Shown here: in pieces, positions 17,859 to 26,637 of the stretch | How positions within the stretch are numbered: position 1 is the first letter of the stretch | Layout of the letters: every line of letters starts with the position of its first letter | Source of the DNA: Clostridiaceae bacterium | GTDB lineage: Bacteria > Bacillota > Clostridia > Peptostreptococcales > Tindalliaceae | Length of the DNA stretch: 51,497 bases | Reading direction: 5' to 3' | NCBI GenBank assembly: GCA_011390155.1 | Contig: JAABSW010000017.1 | Coordinates: 1-51,497 of the forward strand | Made by a program: the position numbers and the translations under genes | The notes under the pieces: generated by a model | Database searches by the model: none | The model's input: only the letters and a program-made list of their open reading frames with translations | Told to the model about the DNA's origin: nothing

Positions 17859-18806
17859 ATGAATATTGTAAATCAGCTTAACCCCTTGGCCATTGCCATC
17901 ACTGTGTTTATACTTATCATCTTTTTTAGTGCCGTGATCGTGTCCATTACAATTAGAAGTAAATATCACCAACTGGGTGCCAGCCTTCGAGAAATGAAAG
18001 ACAATCAGCAAGGTCATTCAGTGTTAGAAGGTATTTTTGAGAGCTACCGAACGGCTGCAAAAGGTAACCATTCTGAAGTAAATACCCAGGCCATCATTGA
18101 AAGACATTTTAATCAGGATTTCAGGTCCCTGAACCTGGGCGAACGTTTCGTTAAATCGGCGGTTTCCTTAATGATCATCCTTGGTCTGCTAGGTACCTTC
18201 TATGGTTTAACACTGTCCATCAGTAACCTTGTTGAACTGTTAAGTGTCGGCCAGAACACTGAAATGCTTACAAGCATGGACTCCATCATCGGCGGATTGA
18301 TTGACTCTGTCAGAGGCATGTCCGTGGCCTTCGTCACATCCCTGTTTGCCATCGCATCAGCTGTTCTGCTAACCCTGTTCTCGATTTTTAACAACATTGA
18401 AGCTACCAGAGAGAAATTGTTTATCGACCTGGAAGAGTATTTGGATAATGTTGTAGCTCTGGAAATCTCCAAAGAACTGGACAGCGAATATGAAATGTTA
18501 AACAATGCGCTAAAAGGTACCCTTGACGATTTTTCAGCCAATATGGAAAAAAGCTTCTCCTATGTGGTGGAAAGTTTCCAGGGCCCTCTGACGGCTGCTA
18601 CTTCCGAGATTGGTAATGCTTCAGACCAGTTATTAAAAAGCATCGCTCTTTTCGACAGATCTTTAAATAATTTTAGGGAAAACACCAGGGATTTTGCCGA
18701 ATTTAACCATCACCTGCGTACCAACATCGATCGAATGAATGTTGGCTTTGCCGATTTAACAGAAGCATTAAAAGAATCGGCCCGCCAAACTGATCAATCC
18801 AGCTAA
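17859..18806 (+). CDS. MotA/TolQ/ExbB-family stator protein, ZorA-like
   Basis: 315 residues with three predicted membrane helices (about 10-31, 100-121 and 153-177) and the conserved GLLGTFYGLTLSI region typical of MotA/TolQ/ExbB ion-channel subunits. It has three transmembrane helices rather than the four of MotA, and a helical cytoplasmic tail of about 135 residues, the layout described for ZorA of the Zorya anti-phage system, though ZorA tails are usually longer. The tail contains alternating helical stretches (for example the SEIGNASDQLLKSIALF region). Such proteins form pentameric proton- or sodium-driven rotors. The partner gene 70 bases downstream encodes the MotB-like subunit. No ZorC, ZorD or ZorE gene flanks the pair, so defence is not established. 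Confidence 0.85.
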   Translation: MNIVNQLNPLAIAITVFILIIFFSAVIVSITIRSKYHQLGASLREMKDNQQGHSVLEGIFESYRTAAKGNHSEVNTQAIIERHFNQDFRSLNLGERFVKSAVSLMIILGLLGTFYGLTLSISNLVELLSVGQNTEMLTSMDSIIGGLIDSVRGMSVAFVTSLFAIASAVLLTLFSIFNNIEATREKLFIDLEEYLDNVVALEISKELDSEYEMLNNALKGTLDDFSANMEKSFSYVVESFQGPLTAATSEIGNASDQLLKSIALFDRSLNNFRENTRDFAEFNHHLRTNIDRMNVGFADLTEALKESARQTDQSS

Positions 18807-18876
18807 TCAAAAATTCAGTCCAAAGGCATCCTGTTTATGGAATTGATGAAAAAAGCTTTTTGAAAGGCGGTTCCTT

Positions 18877-19830
18877 ATGAAAATCCGAAGAAGAAACTTT
18901 CGAAAGAGTGCCGAACCCGAAAATTTTTGGCCTTCTTTTACAGATTTAATCTCAACCATTGCATTAGTGCTTTTCTTTCTAATGTTATTGGCTTACCTAC
19001 AAAACATCATTTCAGGAAAAAACCTTGAATTTGCCCAGCGCCAGGTGATCGATACCCAGCGACAACTTGAAGTGGCCAACGCGGAAATCAGCCAGGCTGA
19101 AAAAAACCTGCGGCTACTCATGGACAGAATAGAAGAGGTGAAGGCTGAAGTTGAGTTAGGGGAAATTGCACTCACTCTTTCTGAAGAACAAATTGAAGAA
19201 CAGCGGCAGATCATCGCTGAAAGTAACCGGGAATTAGGCCAGCTGAGAGCTCGTCTGACAGGCATTGCTTTACTTAGACTCGAGGTGTTGGAGCAGGTAA
19301 AAGCCAATATCGAAGCTGAACTGGGCAGAACAAATGAAGCTGGTGAAGAACTGGTATCCATTGCCAATAATGGTAACATTGTTATTAACGAAGGTCTCGT
19401 TTTTAATTATAATTCTTTTGCCATTAAACCCGAGGGACGCCAACTGCTGACTCAGTTAGCCACTGCGCTGGAGCGAGTGCTTGACGATGTGAGTACCCAG
19501 GCTAATATTGATGCCATCAGCATTCAGGGCCACACCGATTCCACGGGTAGTGCTGCTTATAACCGCGATCTTTCTACAAAAAGAGCCACCGCTGTGGTGA
19601 CCTTTATGATGGCTGAAAACCCCAGCCTGGAAAGAAAATACGGCTCTTATTTTGCAGCCAGTGGATATTCTGAGTTCCGCCCAATTGCTACCAATGAAAC
19701 AGAAGCTGGCAGAGCACAAAACCGACGCATCGAAATTGCAATCATTCTCAAAGACGACCAGGTTCGAAACATTATTGATGATTACCTGGAAGATTCATTG
19801 GAAGTGTTTAATTCACCAAGAGATAACTAG
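18877..19830 (+). CDS. MotB/OmpA-family stator partner, ZorB-like
   Basis: 317 residues: a basic N-terminus, one membrane helix (about 21-43) beginning with FTDLIST, where D23 is in the position of the ion-carrying aspartate of MotB/ZorB, a long coiled coil (about 48-150), and a C-terminal OmpA-like peptidoglycan-binding domain (about 170-300) with the signature GHTDSTG and a conserved NRDLSTKRA helix. The protein should anchor the channel subunit to the cell wall. The coiled coil is long compared with flagellar MotB. GAAAGGCGG precedes the ATG. It ends one base before the convergent response-regulator stop codon, leaving no room for a terminator between them. Confidence 0.88.
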   Translation: MKIRRRNFRKSAEPENFWPSFTDLISTIALVLFFLMLLAYLQNIISGKNLEFAQRQVIDTQRQLEVANAEISQAEKNLRLLMDRIEEVKAEVELGEIALTLSEEQIEEQRQIIAESNRELGQLRARLTGIALLRLEVLEQVKANIEAELGRTNEAGEELVSIANNGNIVINEGLVFNYNSFAIKPEGRQLLTQLATALERVLDDVSTQANIDAISIQGHTDSTGSAAYNRDLSTKRATAVVTFMMAENPSLERKYGSYFAASGYSEFRPIATNETEAGRAQNRRIEIAIILKDDQVRNIIDDYLEDSLEVFNSPRDN

Positions 19831-19831
19831 T

Positions 19832-21112
19832 TTACTTTTCCATTGAATCACAGTCCATTGAAGCACACACCTGGTTACGCCCTTGATTTTTTGCCATATA
19901 CAGCCTGTCGTCCACACGTTTTATCAGGTCGTCAGGCTGATCACCTTTTTTGTACATGGCTACACCAAAACTGCAGGTCAGCTGTTCCCCATGGCTGAAA
20001 TCGTAATCTGCTATCTCCTGTCTAAGTTTTTCAGCCACCACCTTTACCCCTTCCAAATCAGTTTCCGGAGTTAAGATGATGAATTCCTCGCCACCAAATC
20101 GGGCAAAAATATCCACTTCACGAACGTTTTTCTTAACCACATCAGTCAGTTCAATCAGAATTTTATCGCCCAGTTGATGTCCATGGGTATCATTTATCCT
20201 TTTAAAAAAATCTATGTCAAACATCAGTAACGCAAAAACACTGTGATATCGTTTCGCTTTTTGGATTTCTTCACTAAGTGATCGGTTGAACTGTACACGA
20301 TTGTAGGTTTGGGTTAATGGGTCAATGATGGCAAGTTTTTTATAATATTGGCGTTCGTTTTCCAATTCCGTTACATCTGTAAAAGAAATTATTTTCAGTT
20401 CTGGCTGATTTGGAAAACGATCTGCTTTCACATGAAAATAATAATATTCGTCAGTTTCTTTATCGATTAATTTAACTTTCAACACATCATCCATTAAAAT
20501 TTGCCAATCTTCTTCTTTGTATTGATGAAAGGCCGGCACTTCATCACTGTTTGAAAATATATCGACCAGAGGAATGGATGGCTTTTCCTCCAATGATATG
20601 TCAAAAAACTTCTTAAAACGCTGGTTTGCGTCCAACAAACTGGCTCCATCCGTCACGATTACTAAACTCTCCTGAAAATCAATGACGGTTCTAACATATT
20701 GTCGCTGGCGTTCCAATTCTATTTCCATGGTAAATATTTGATGAATCTTATCCATTGCCCGATCCAATCGTTCAATGTTCAATGGTTTGATTAGAAAATT
20801 TGATACCCCTAATTCAATGGCCTGCAATAAATAGTCGGTTTCATTGTAGGCTGTAATAATGAGAATGGCAATTTTACTGTTGACTTTTCTTATTTTTTCA
20901 ATCAATTCTAATCCAGATATATCGGGTAAATTTAAATCTGTTATGACAATGTCCGGTTGATAAAATCTGAATTTTTCCCATCCATCCTGGCCATTTTCAG
21001 CCACTCTAACATAACTAAACCTTCTTTCCAGAAGTCTAGAGACCCTCTCCCTGGTTCCTTTTTCATCTTCAATAAACAAAACTTTTAATGGATCAAGACG
21101 TTTATTATTCAT
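19832..21112 (-). CDS. Response regulator with REC, PAS-like and GGDEF (diguanylate cyclase) domains
   Basis: 426 residues. The receiver domain (about 8-125) has the phosphoacceptor D59 in IVITDLNLP and K109 in FLIKP. A PAS-like domain (about 140-255) ends in a DVTELENE linker. The cyclase domain (about 258-415) has DPLTQTYNR, the intact active site G340-GEEF344, and an RxxD inhibitory site (R331-E-V-D334) five residues before it, so it should both make c-di-GMP and be inhibited by it. Its ATG overlaps the end of the LOV histidine kinase by eight bases behind a GGAGG site, showing that the kinase is its cognate partner. Output is therefore a second messenger rather than direct DNA binding. 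Confidence 0.93.
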   Translation of the reverse strand: MNNKRLDPLKVLFIEDEKGTRERVSRLLERRFSYVRVAENGQDGWEKFRFYQPDIVITDLNLPDISGLELIEKIRKVNSKIAILIITAYNETDYLLQAIELGVSNFLIKPLNIERLDRAMDKIHQIFTMEIELERQRQYVRTVIDFQESLVIVTDGASLLDANQRFKKFFDISLEEKPSIPLVDIFSNSDEVPAFHQYKEEDWQILMDDVLKVKLIDKETDEYYYFHVKADRFPNQPELKIISFTDVTELENERQYYKKLAIIDPLTQTYNRVQFNRSLSEEIQKAKRYHSVFALLMFDIDFFKRINDTHGHQLGDKILIELTDVVKKNVREVDIFARFGGEEFIILTPETDLEGVKVVAEKLRQEIADYDFSHGEQLTCSFGVAMYKKGDQPDDLIKRVDDRLYMAKNQGRNQVCASMDCDSMEK

Positions 21113-23051
21113 TCATCGGTACCTCCAATATAAAGTTGACACCTTCCATTGTGTTGATGGCAGACAATTTCCCCTGCATGGCATTTTCAATAATCATTTT
21201 ACTGATGTATAATCCAAGACCAGCACCTTGATGGTTATCTTTCGTTGAATAATACTGGTCAAAAATATGCTCCATTGACTGATCAGCTATTCCACCAGCA
21301 TTGTCTTCAACCATGATCACAGCAGTCTCTTCTTTTGCAGTAATGCGTATGGTAATGTAGGGTTTGGCGATTTTGCGCCTTACAAAGGCGTCCCTGGCAT
21401 TGTTCAGCAAATTCAGCACAACCTGGGCAAACTCCCTTGCATAACCATCAATGCTAACAGGGTCTTCTTCAACAATATTAATATAAATACCCAGTTTATT
21501 AAAATGAGATTCTACCAGGTCAACACTTTGCTGAACCACTTCTGCTATTTGAAAACTTCCTTTCTGATGTCCTCCCACAAAAAATCTTCGAAAATCATCA
21601 ATGGTTCCTGACATTTGCTGAAGCAACTCCATACCGTCTTTTGTGCTGGTCACAATGTATGTTTCATCCAATTCTTTACAAAGAAAAGCGTCTCGCAGGT
21701 CCTGAAGAATGAGGCCCAATTCATTAATCGGTTGACGCCACTGGTGTGCCATATGACCGATTAATTCTCCCATGGCAGCCTGTCGGGCCTGGTAAAACAT
21801 CAGTTGATCAACTTTCTGATATTCTATGGCACTGCTAACAGTTGAGGTCAAATCACGAAGCATTGTAATTTCTTCATCAATAAAACCTTCTTCATGATGG
21901 GTATAAATTGATAAATACCCAAAGGCTGAGTGCGGTTGCATGTGATAAAGCAGTGGTATCATCACCCAATGTCCCAACAGCCTGTTCTTTCCACGCATTA
22001 TTCCCTTTGCTTTTGCTTTTTTATCCAACCTTTTACGAATGTCCTTCATGTATTTGTGTTTTTTGGTTGGTTCAATTGTTTCTTTTCCCATGGCATATTC
22101 TTTGAAGACCTGCTCCTGGTCAAGTAAACCTATCCACACATACTGGTAAGGAGGATTTTCGATGAGCTTTAGACACATATTCCGGAATATATAAGCAGGG
22201 TTTTTAGCCGTTCCAATCATTTTGTTTAAATCTGCAATGGAAGCCATGATGTAGCGCAGGTATTTTTCTTTCTCATAATAGGCTTTCAGTTTCTGTTGCA
22301 ATTCCACTTTTTCGGTGACATCATATTGAACACCAATGAAGTGTGTCACAACACCGCTTTCATCCCTGATGGGTGATATGTAGATATGGTTATAAAATAA
22401 TTCGCCATTTTTTTTGTAGTTTCTAAGGATCACATTTGCTTTCTTTGATTGTTGAATGGCCTCTCTTAAAATGTTAAGTCCTTCCTGAAACCGATCTCTG
22501 CTCTGCAAAATTCGACAATTTTTACCCAACACTTCTGCAAACGTATAACCAGTCAGTTCTTCAAAAGCATGATTGGCAAATATAATGGGCATGGCTGGCT
22601 GTTGTGCATCAACAATGATGATGCCATTATTCGCACTGTTAATGGCAGAACGAATCAGCTTCAATTCTTTTTCCACAGTCCTTTGTGCTGATATGTCCTG
22701 TATCGTTCCGTCAATCCTGATTAAATTGTCATCAGCATCTCTAACAGCCGTTGCAGAATCTTTAAACCATTTCACAGTGCCATCTTTACAAACAAAACGG
22801 TACTCCACGTTTACCTTGTCGTTTGTTGATAAACCTGCAATTTTTTCACGGTAGAGGTCTCGGTCAGAGGCGTGTATATAACTCAACCACCTTCGATCAT
22901 TGCCCATAAAAGAATCTGCAGAATAACCTGTGAAATCTTCGCATTGTTGACCAATGAACAAATAGCTGTTCCTATGATCCATTGAGTATATGAGAATATT
23001 AAGGTTTGCAAGAATTTCTCCGACTAACTCCTTCTTATCGAATGGGTTCAC
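21105..23051 (-). CDS. LOV-domain (blue-light) sensor histidine kinase, PAS-LOV-GAF-HisKA-HATPase
   Basis: 648 residues, no membrane segments. Residues 10-125 form a PAS domain. Residues about 133-247 are a LOV domain with GKNCRILQ at 176-183. The photoactive cysteine C179 and the FMN-contacting N211, N221 and Q242 align with Bacillus YtvA without gaps between the cysteine and the first asparagine. A GAF-like domain (about 265-412) follows. The kinase core has an HQWRQP phosphoacceptor box (H436) and a C-terminal HATPase with DNAGGI and a GAGLGLYI ATP lid. Blue light would form a flavin-C179 adduct and alter kinase activity. The start is a GTG behind AGGGGGG. The gene sits 19 bases after a photolyase and overlaps the cyclase response regulator. 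Confidence 0.92.
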   Translation of the reverse strand: MNPFDKKELVGEILANLNILIYSMDHRNSYLFIGQQCEDFTGYSADSFMGNDRRWLSYIHASDRDLYREKIAGLSTNDKVNVEYRFVCKDGTVKWFKDSATAVRDADDNLIRIDGTIQDISAQRTVEKELKLIRSAINSANNGIIIVDAQQPAMPIIFANHAFEELTGYTFAEVLGKNCRILQSRDRFQEGLNILREAIQQSKKANVILRNYKKNGELFYNHIYISPIRDESGVVTHFIGVQYDVTEKVELQQKLKAYYEKEKYLRYIMASIADLNKMIGTAKNPAYIFRNMCLKLIENPPYQYVWIGLLDQEQVFKEYAMGKETIEPTKKHKYMKDIRKRLDKKAKAKGIMRGKNRLLGHWVMIPLLYHMQPHSAFGYLSIYTHHEEGFIDEEITMLRDLTSTVSSAIEYQKVDQLMFYQARQAAMGELIGHMAHQWRQPINELGLILQDLRDAFLCKELDETYIVTSTKDGMELLQQMSGTIDDFRRFFVGGHQKGSFQIAEVVQQSVDLVESHFNKLGIYINIVEEDPVSIDGYAREFAQVVLNLLNNARDAFVRRKIAKPYITIRITAKEETAVIMVEDNAGGIADQSMEHIFDQYYSTKDNHQGAGLGLYISKMIIENAMQGKLSAINTMEGVNFILEVPMNE

Positions 23052-23070
23052 TTGATTTCCCCCCTAAACA

Positions 23071-24432
23071 CTACAAATTGCCTACATATTCAATATACCC
23101 ATCCACATCAAATTTACGACGACAACCTTTTTCATTCATATACCTTATTTTTCCAAACACTGGTCTTTCGGCCCAGGCTCTGTCATGTATGCCCCCAACA
23201 CTCCAGGCGATGCCTGCATACCCGTTGGGATCTCTTCCATCCAGAAGATAAGTATCATTCAGGTAAATTGCAATTTGCTGGGCTGTCTCAGCATTGGGTG
23301 TCCATTCAACGATTTTCTTTGCCCAGTACATGCGTAAATAACCATGCAGGTACCCAGTCAGTTTCATTTCTTTCTGAGCCGCATTCCATAACAGGTCATG
23401 GGTAAGACACTGGTCTAATTCTTCCATCGTATAAAGATATTCCCTGTGGTCATGCTCATGAGCAGCCAGGGTTTTTTTAGCCCAGTCTGGGAAAGCCAGG
23501 GTTTTATCATAAAACGGTTGATAATAACAGAAATTATCCGATAATTCTTTTCGCACAATCAGCTGTTCCAGGAAATTTTCCCTGTTCTCATCAACTTCAG
23601 CGTGCTTCATAATTTCGATGGCACATCTGGCAGACGAGATTTGTCCAAAATGAAGGTAAGGTGATAACTTAGAAACAGCGCTTTCCATTGGGTTATTACT
23701 GAAAGAGGCATACCGACGTAAGCCATTATCCAGAAAATCATCCAAACCAACTTTTGCAGCCTTCGTCCCAGACGGTGGATGCAGGCCATTGTGTTTATAT
23801 TCAGAAGCAAGGTGCTTCATCCAGTCATGGTTCGATGCCCAGGTTTTTTCATATTTTTGTTCTTTAAGAACAGGGTATTCCACCAGAAATTCGGTAAGTT
23901 TTTTCAGGATACGCGGTCGGAAAGTATAGGCGGCATATTCGCATTTTGGGGAAGCCTCCCAGCAAGGAACAATGTTGTGACTATCCACCTGATGAACCGG
24001 ACAATCTACCTGTTCAATTACTTTTTCTTCCCAATCCCGTTTAATTCGCAATGGGTTAAAATCTGTCACCAGCAAGGGTGTGTTCCACTCATCACAGATT
24101 TCTGGTATCACTGTTTCTGGCGATTGCGAAAACAAATGGAATGGAATGCCTTTTTCCTGTAAATAAATGGCAGCTTCTTTCAAGCCTTCAAGCATGAAAC
24201 GGTAGTGAGACTCAACTGCCCCTAAGAAATTCTTTTGCAGACAAAAGACCACGACAAATGGCACTTTCATATTTTCGGCCATTTTTTGAGCATAAAGAAG
24301 CCCCCAGTTATCTTGTCCCCGCTGATCTCTGTTCATCCAATAGATGACAGGACCATTAAAAAGACGGTTAGACTGGCGGCCGAAAGACAGTACTTTCATA
24401 CGTTTTAACAGAGTATTTTCAGCAATGTGCAC
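23071..24432 (-). CDS. phr: Class II CPD photolyase
   Basis: 453 residues. This light-driven FADH- enzyme splits cyclobutane pyrimidine dimers. The N-terminal photolyase fold begins with SNRLFNGPVIYWMNRDQRGQDNW, here recognised by its RDQR and DNWGL elements typical of class II. The FAD-binding half has KLSPYLHFGQIS, TGYLHGYLRMYWAKKI, LLDGRDPNGYAGIAW and the AWAERPVFGKIR C-terminal signature of class II enzymes. The start is a GTG behind a GGGGGAGGG site; an ATG 11 codons in is possible. The LOV histidine kinase follows after 19 bases, so repair enzyme and light sensor are probably co-transcribed. The DUF368 gene lies 32 bases upstream. Confidence 0.95.
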   Translation of the reverse strand: MHIAENTLLKRMKVLSFGRQSNRLFNGPVIYWMNRDQRGQDNWGLLYAQKMAENMKVPFVVVFCLQKNFLGAVESHYRFMLEGLKEAAIYLQEKGIPFHLFSQSPETVIPEICDEWNTPLLVTDFNPLRIKRDWEEKVIEQVDCPVHQVDSHNIVPCWEASPKCEYAAYTFRPRILKKLTEFLVEYPVLKEQKYEKTWASNHDWMKHLASEYKHNGLHPPSGTKAAKVGLDDFLDNGLRRYASFSNNPMESAVSKLSPYLHFGQISSARCAIEIMKHAEVDENRENFLEQLIVRKELSDNFCYYQPFYDKTLAFPDWAKKTLAAHEHDHREYLYTMEELDQCLTHDLLWNAAQKEMKLTGYLHGYLRMYWAKKIVEWTPNAETAQQIAIYLNDTYLLDGRDPNGYAGIAWSVGGIHDRAWAERPVFGKIRYMNEKGCRRKFDVDGYIEYVGNL

Positions 24433-24464
24433 CCTAGATCCCTCCCCCTTCTTCAGTTCATACC

Positions 24465-25211
24465 CTAAGATTTACCACTCCACACCCACACAGCGGTAAA
24501 TCCAATGATGAAAAGAATTGGCATAAGCAGAGAAAAATCATTTGGTATCAATGCCCGGGAAGAACCCAGAATTAATCCGGCAAAAAAATATGAAATTAAA
24601 CCTCGGTACATGTTAAATATTTTTTCAAGCAATTTTACTAAAAGTACCATTCCAGCTAAACTTCCTGCACCAAATACGATGAGTCTTGTCCATATCAATT
24701 CACTTAAATAAAAGAGCACTGTATCGTAGATGCCCATGGCGATCAGCACCGAACTGCCTGGTAAGCCCGGAAGCACCATGGTGGCACTTGCCAAAGCACC
24801 TCCAACAAACAAATACGTTAAACCAACTTCTTCAATGGAAACAGTACCTCCGATAGGGTCTGCACCCAATAAAAATCCCAAAGCTACACCCGCAAGAAAA
24901 AAAACAAACCGACTAATTTTAATATCGTAATAACCTTTAAGTACAGCACGGATCGATGCTAATAAACATCCAAGCAAAAAAATAACTGTTTCATCACGGT
25001 ATGTCTGAAAAAACAGGGAAAATAGCGACCCACTGATATAAATGCCAATCAGCATTCCTCCAAACAAAGTAAAGTATGGTTTTAATCTTAAACGTACTAA
25101 ATCCCGAACAAGGTCTTCGTATATGCCAAAGATAACAAAAACCGTACCGCCACTCATGCCAGGTAATACCAGAATAAACCCCAGTAAGACCCCTTTAAAC
25201 CAAGAAATCAT
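24465..25211 (-). CDS. DUF368/PopT-family polyprenyl-phosphate transporter
   Basis: 248 residues, mostly hydrophobic with about eight membrane segments. Both internal-repeat signatures of DUF368 are visible: LPGMSGGTVFVIFGIY near residue 17 and LPGLPGSSVLIAMGIYD near 147. Members were recently assigned (PopT) to recycling undecaprenyl phosphate across the membrane for cell-wall synthesis, and several are linked to alkaline or salt conditions. GGAGG precedes the ATG. It lies 23 bases after the Memo-AMMECR1 gene and 32 bases before the photolyase, within a same-strand series; no functional link to either neighbour is evident. Confidence 0.88.
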   Translation of the reverse strand: MISWFKGVLLGFILVLPGMSGGTVFVIFGIYEDLVRDLVRLRLKPYFTLFGGMLIGIYISGSLFSLFFQTYRDETVIFLLGCLLASIRAVLKGYYDIKISRFVFFLAGVALGFLLGADPIGGTVSIEEVGLTYLFVGGALASATMVLPGLPGSSVLIAMGIYDTVLFYLSELIWTRLIVFGAGSLAGMVLLVKLLEKIFNMYRGLISYFFAGLILGSSRALIPNDFSLLMPILFIIGFTAVWVWSGKS

Positions 25212-25234
25212 GAAAGCCCCTCCAGCTGTTTTGT

Positions 25235-26572
25235 TTAGTGATAACGCGTGACCATGAACCGATACATCTGGTATTTTTCTGACAAACTAATCCCTGCCTT
25301 CCGACAGGCTATGGCAATTTGCTGTTCAACAGTATCAACGCCTTCAAGTGCCGGAAGCAACAACCCGCGGCGATAACCCGATTCTACCACGATGCCATAT
25401 TTTTGTACATCTAATTCTTTCTTACTTTGCACCTGCTCCAAGGGACCCATTTCATCCACTTTAATCTCCAGTTCATCCAGCTCACTTGCATCGATGGGGT
25501 GAAACCTGGGGTCTCTGGTGGCTGCTTCAATGGCATTGGCAACAATTTCCTGCAATAAGTTTTCATGCACGCTTTCAATGGTGCCAATACATCCACGTAA
25601 ATTACCCTTGGAATGAATTGATACAAAAGCGCCCGCTTTTACCTTGGACCCTCTTTCCATAAATGGGTCATCCGGAAAGGTTTCTTTGAAGGATGCCACG
25701 TCCAACACGACGTTTTTCTCAACATATTGTTTCATGGCTTCCCGTGCTAATAATACGGCCGGATGAGGGGTTTTTTCCACATCGATTGTGGCAAATCCAC
25801 ATAAATAGCCCACACCATAGGGGTTTTGATAACTGTAGCATGTCGTATTCACAGTAAGTTCCTTCAACATACCTGATGCAATGAGAAAGGGCATCAGACC
25901 ACACTGCCCAGCTTCTTCAATGACATCTTCCTCAATGTCCAGTAAGCTCTGTAATTGATTTGTATCAAAAGCTTCTTTAATTTTTTCATCAAAGAGTGGA
26001 CCCTTGGGATGAAATCCATAGGGACCGGTTTCCTTCAGTCTGTGGGACAGGTCACCACTGGCAATCACCACAATGTTTTTGTCATACTCTTTGCAGAGTG
26101 AACCCAACATAACACCTGTCTCGTAAGCTTCCTGGGAATCTGACCAGCCAACGGAAAGATGAACCATAGGTAAAGTAATACCTTCTTTTTTCAAAAAATA
26201 CAGGGGTACCAAAGCGCCATGGTCCAATGTGATTTTATTGCCAGTTATTGACAATTTCTTTTTAGTTCCAAATGCCAGTATTTTTTCTCGCAACATCTTC
26301 TCACTGTCGGCTTCCAAAGCCAATCGCGGGAACCCAAAATCAACAAAATTCCCCCTGTACACATCAGATTCATTGACAGCTATCAAATGATGGGAAGCGC
26401 TGCCGTGGGGTGTTAATAAAATCAGTACATCAGGATGAGCGCCTTTGATCTCGTCAATAACTTTTGAGAACCCATCCTGAGTTATTGAAGCTTTTCTTTC
26501 CTCTCCATTACCTATTTCTGGAATAAGTATCGGCGGATGTGGCAAGTATGCTGCTCCTGTTATGGGAGTCAT
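25235..26572 (-). CDS. AmmeMemoRadiSam fusion protein: Memo (LigB-like) + AMMECR1
   Basis: 445 residues. The first 265 or so form a Memo/class III extradiol-dioxygenase-like domain: YLPHPPILIPEIG, LTPHGSASHH, ITLDHGALVPLYFL, VVIASGDLSH with metal-type histidines. The rest is an AMMECR1 domain with the conserved LRGCIG motif and ATRDPRFHPI. In many bacteria and archaea these two occur separately or fused next to a radical SAM enzyme, as here 65 bases upstream; the set is known as the AmmeMemoRadiSam system and its reaction is unresolved to my knowledge. AGAAAGGGTGA precedes the ATG. The protein is soluble. Confidence 0.93.
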   Translation of the reverse strand: MTPITGAAYLPHPPILIPEIGNGEERKASITQDGFSKVIDEIKGAHPDVLILLTPHGSASHHLIAVNESDVYRGNFVDFGFPRLALEADSEKMLREKILAFGTKKKLSITGNKITLDHGALVPLYFLKKEGITLPMVHLSVGWSDSQEAYETGVMLGSLCKEYDKNIVVIASGDLSHRLKETGPYGFHPKGPLFDEKIKEAFDTNQLQSLLDIEEDVIEEAGQCGLMPFLIASGMLKELTVNTTCYSYQNPYGVGYLCGFATIDVEKTPHPAVLLAREAMKQYVEKNVVLDVASFKETFPDDPFMERGSKVKAGAFVSIHSKGNLRGCIGTIESVHENLLQEIVANAIEAATRDPRFHPIDASELDELEIKVDEMGPLEQVQSKKELDVQKYGIVVESGYRRGLLLPALEGVDTVEQQIAIACRKAGISLSEKYQMYRFMVTRYH

Positions 26573-26637
26573 TCATTTCACCCTTTCTGATTCAATGATC
26601 TCTGGATTTTTTAAACAAAGTTAGATGACCCTTTTGT

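Noticed and set aside
17859-19830. Complete Zorya defence system
   Set aside because: Only ZorA/ZorB-like genes are present. The neighbours are recJ and a GGDEF regulator, with no ZorC, ZorD helicase or ZorE nuclease, so a defence call is not supported.
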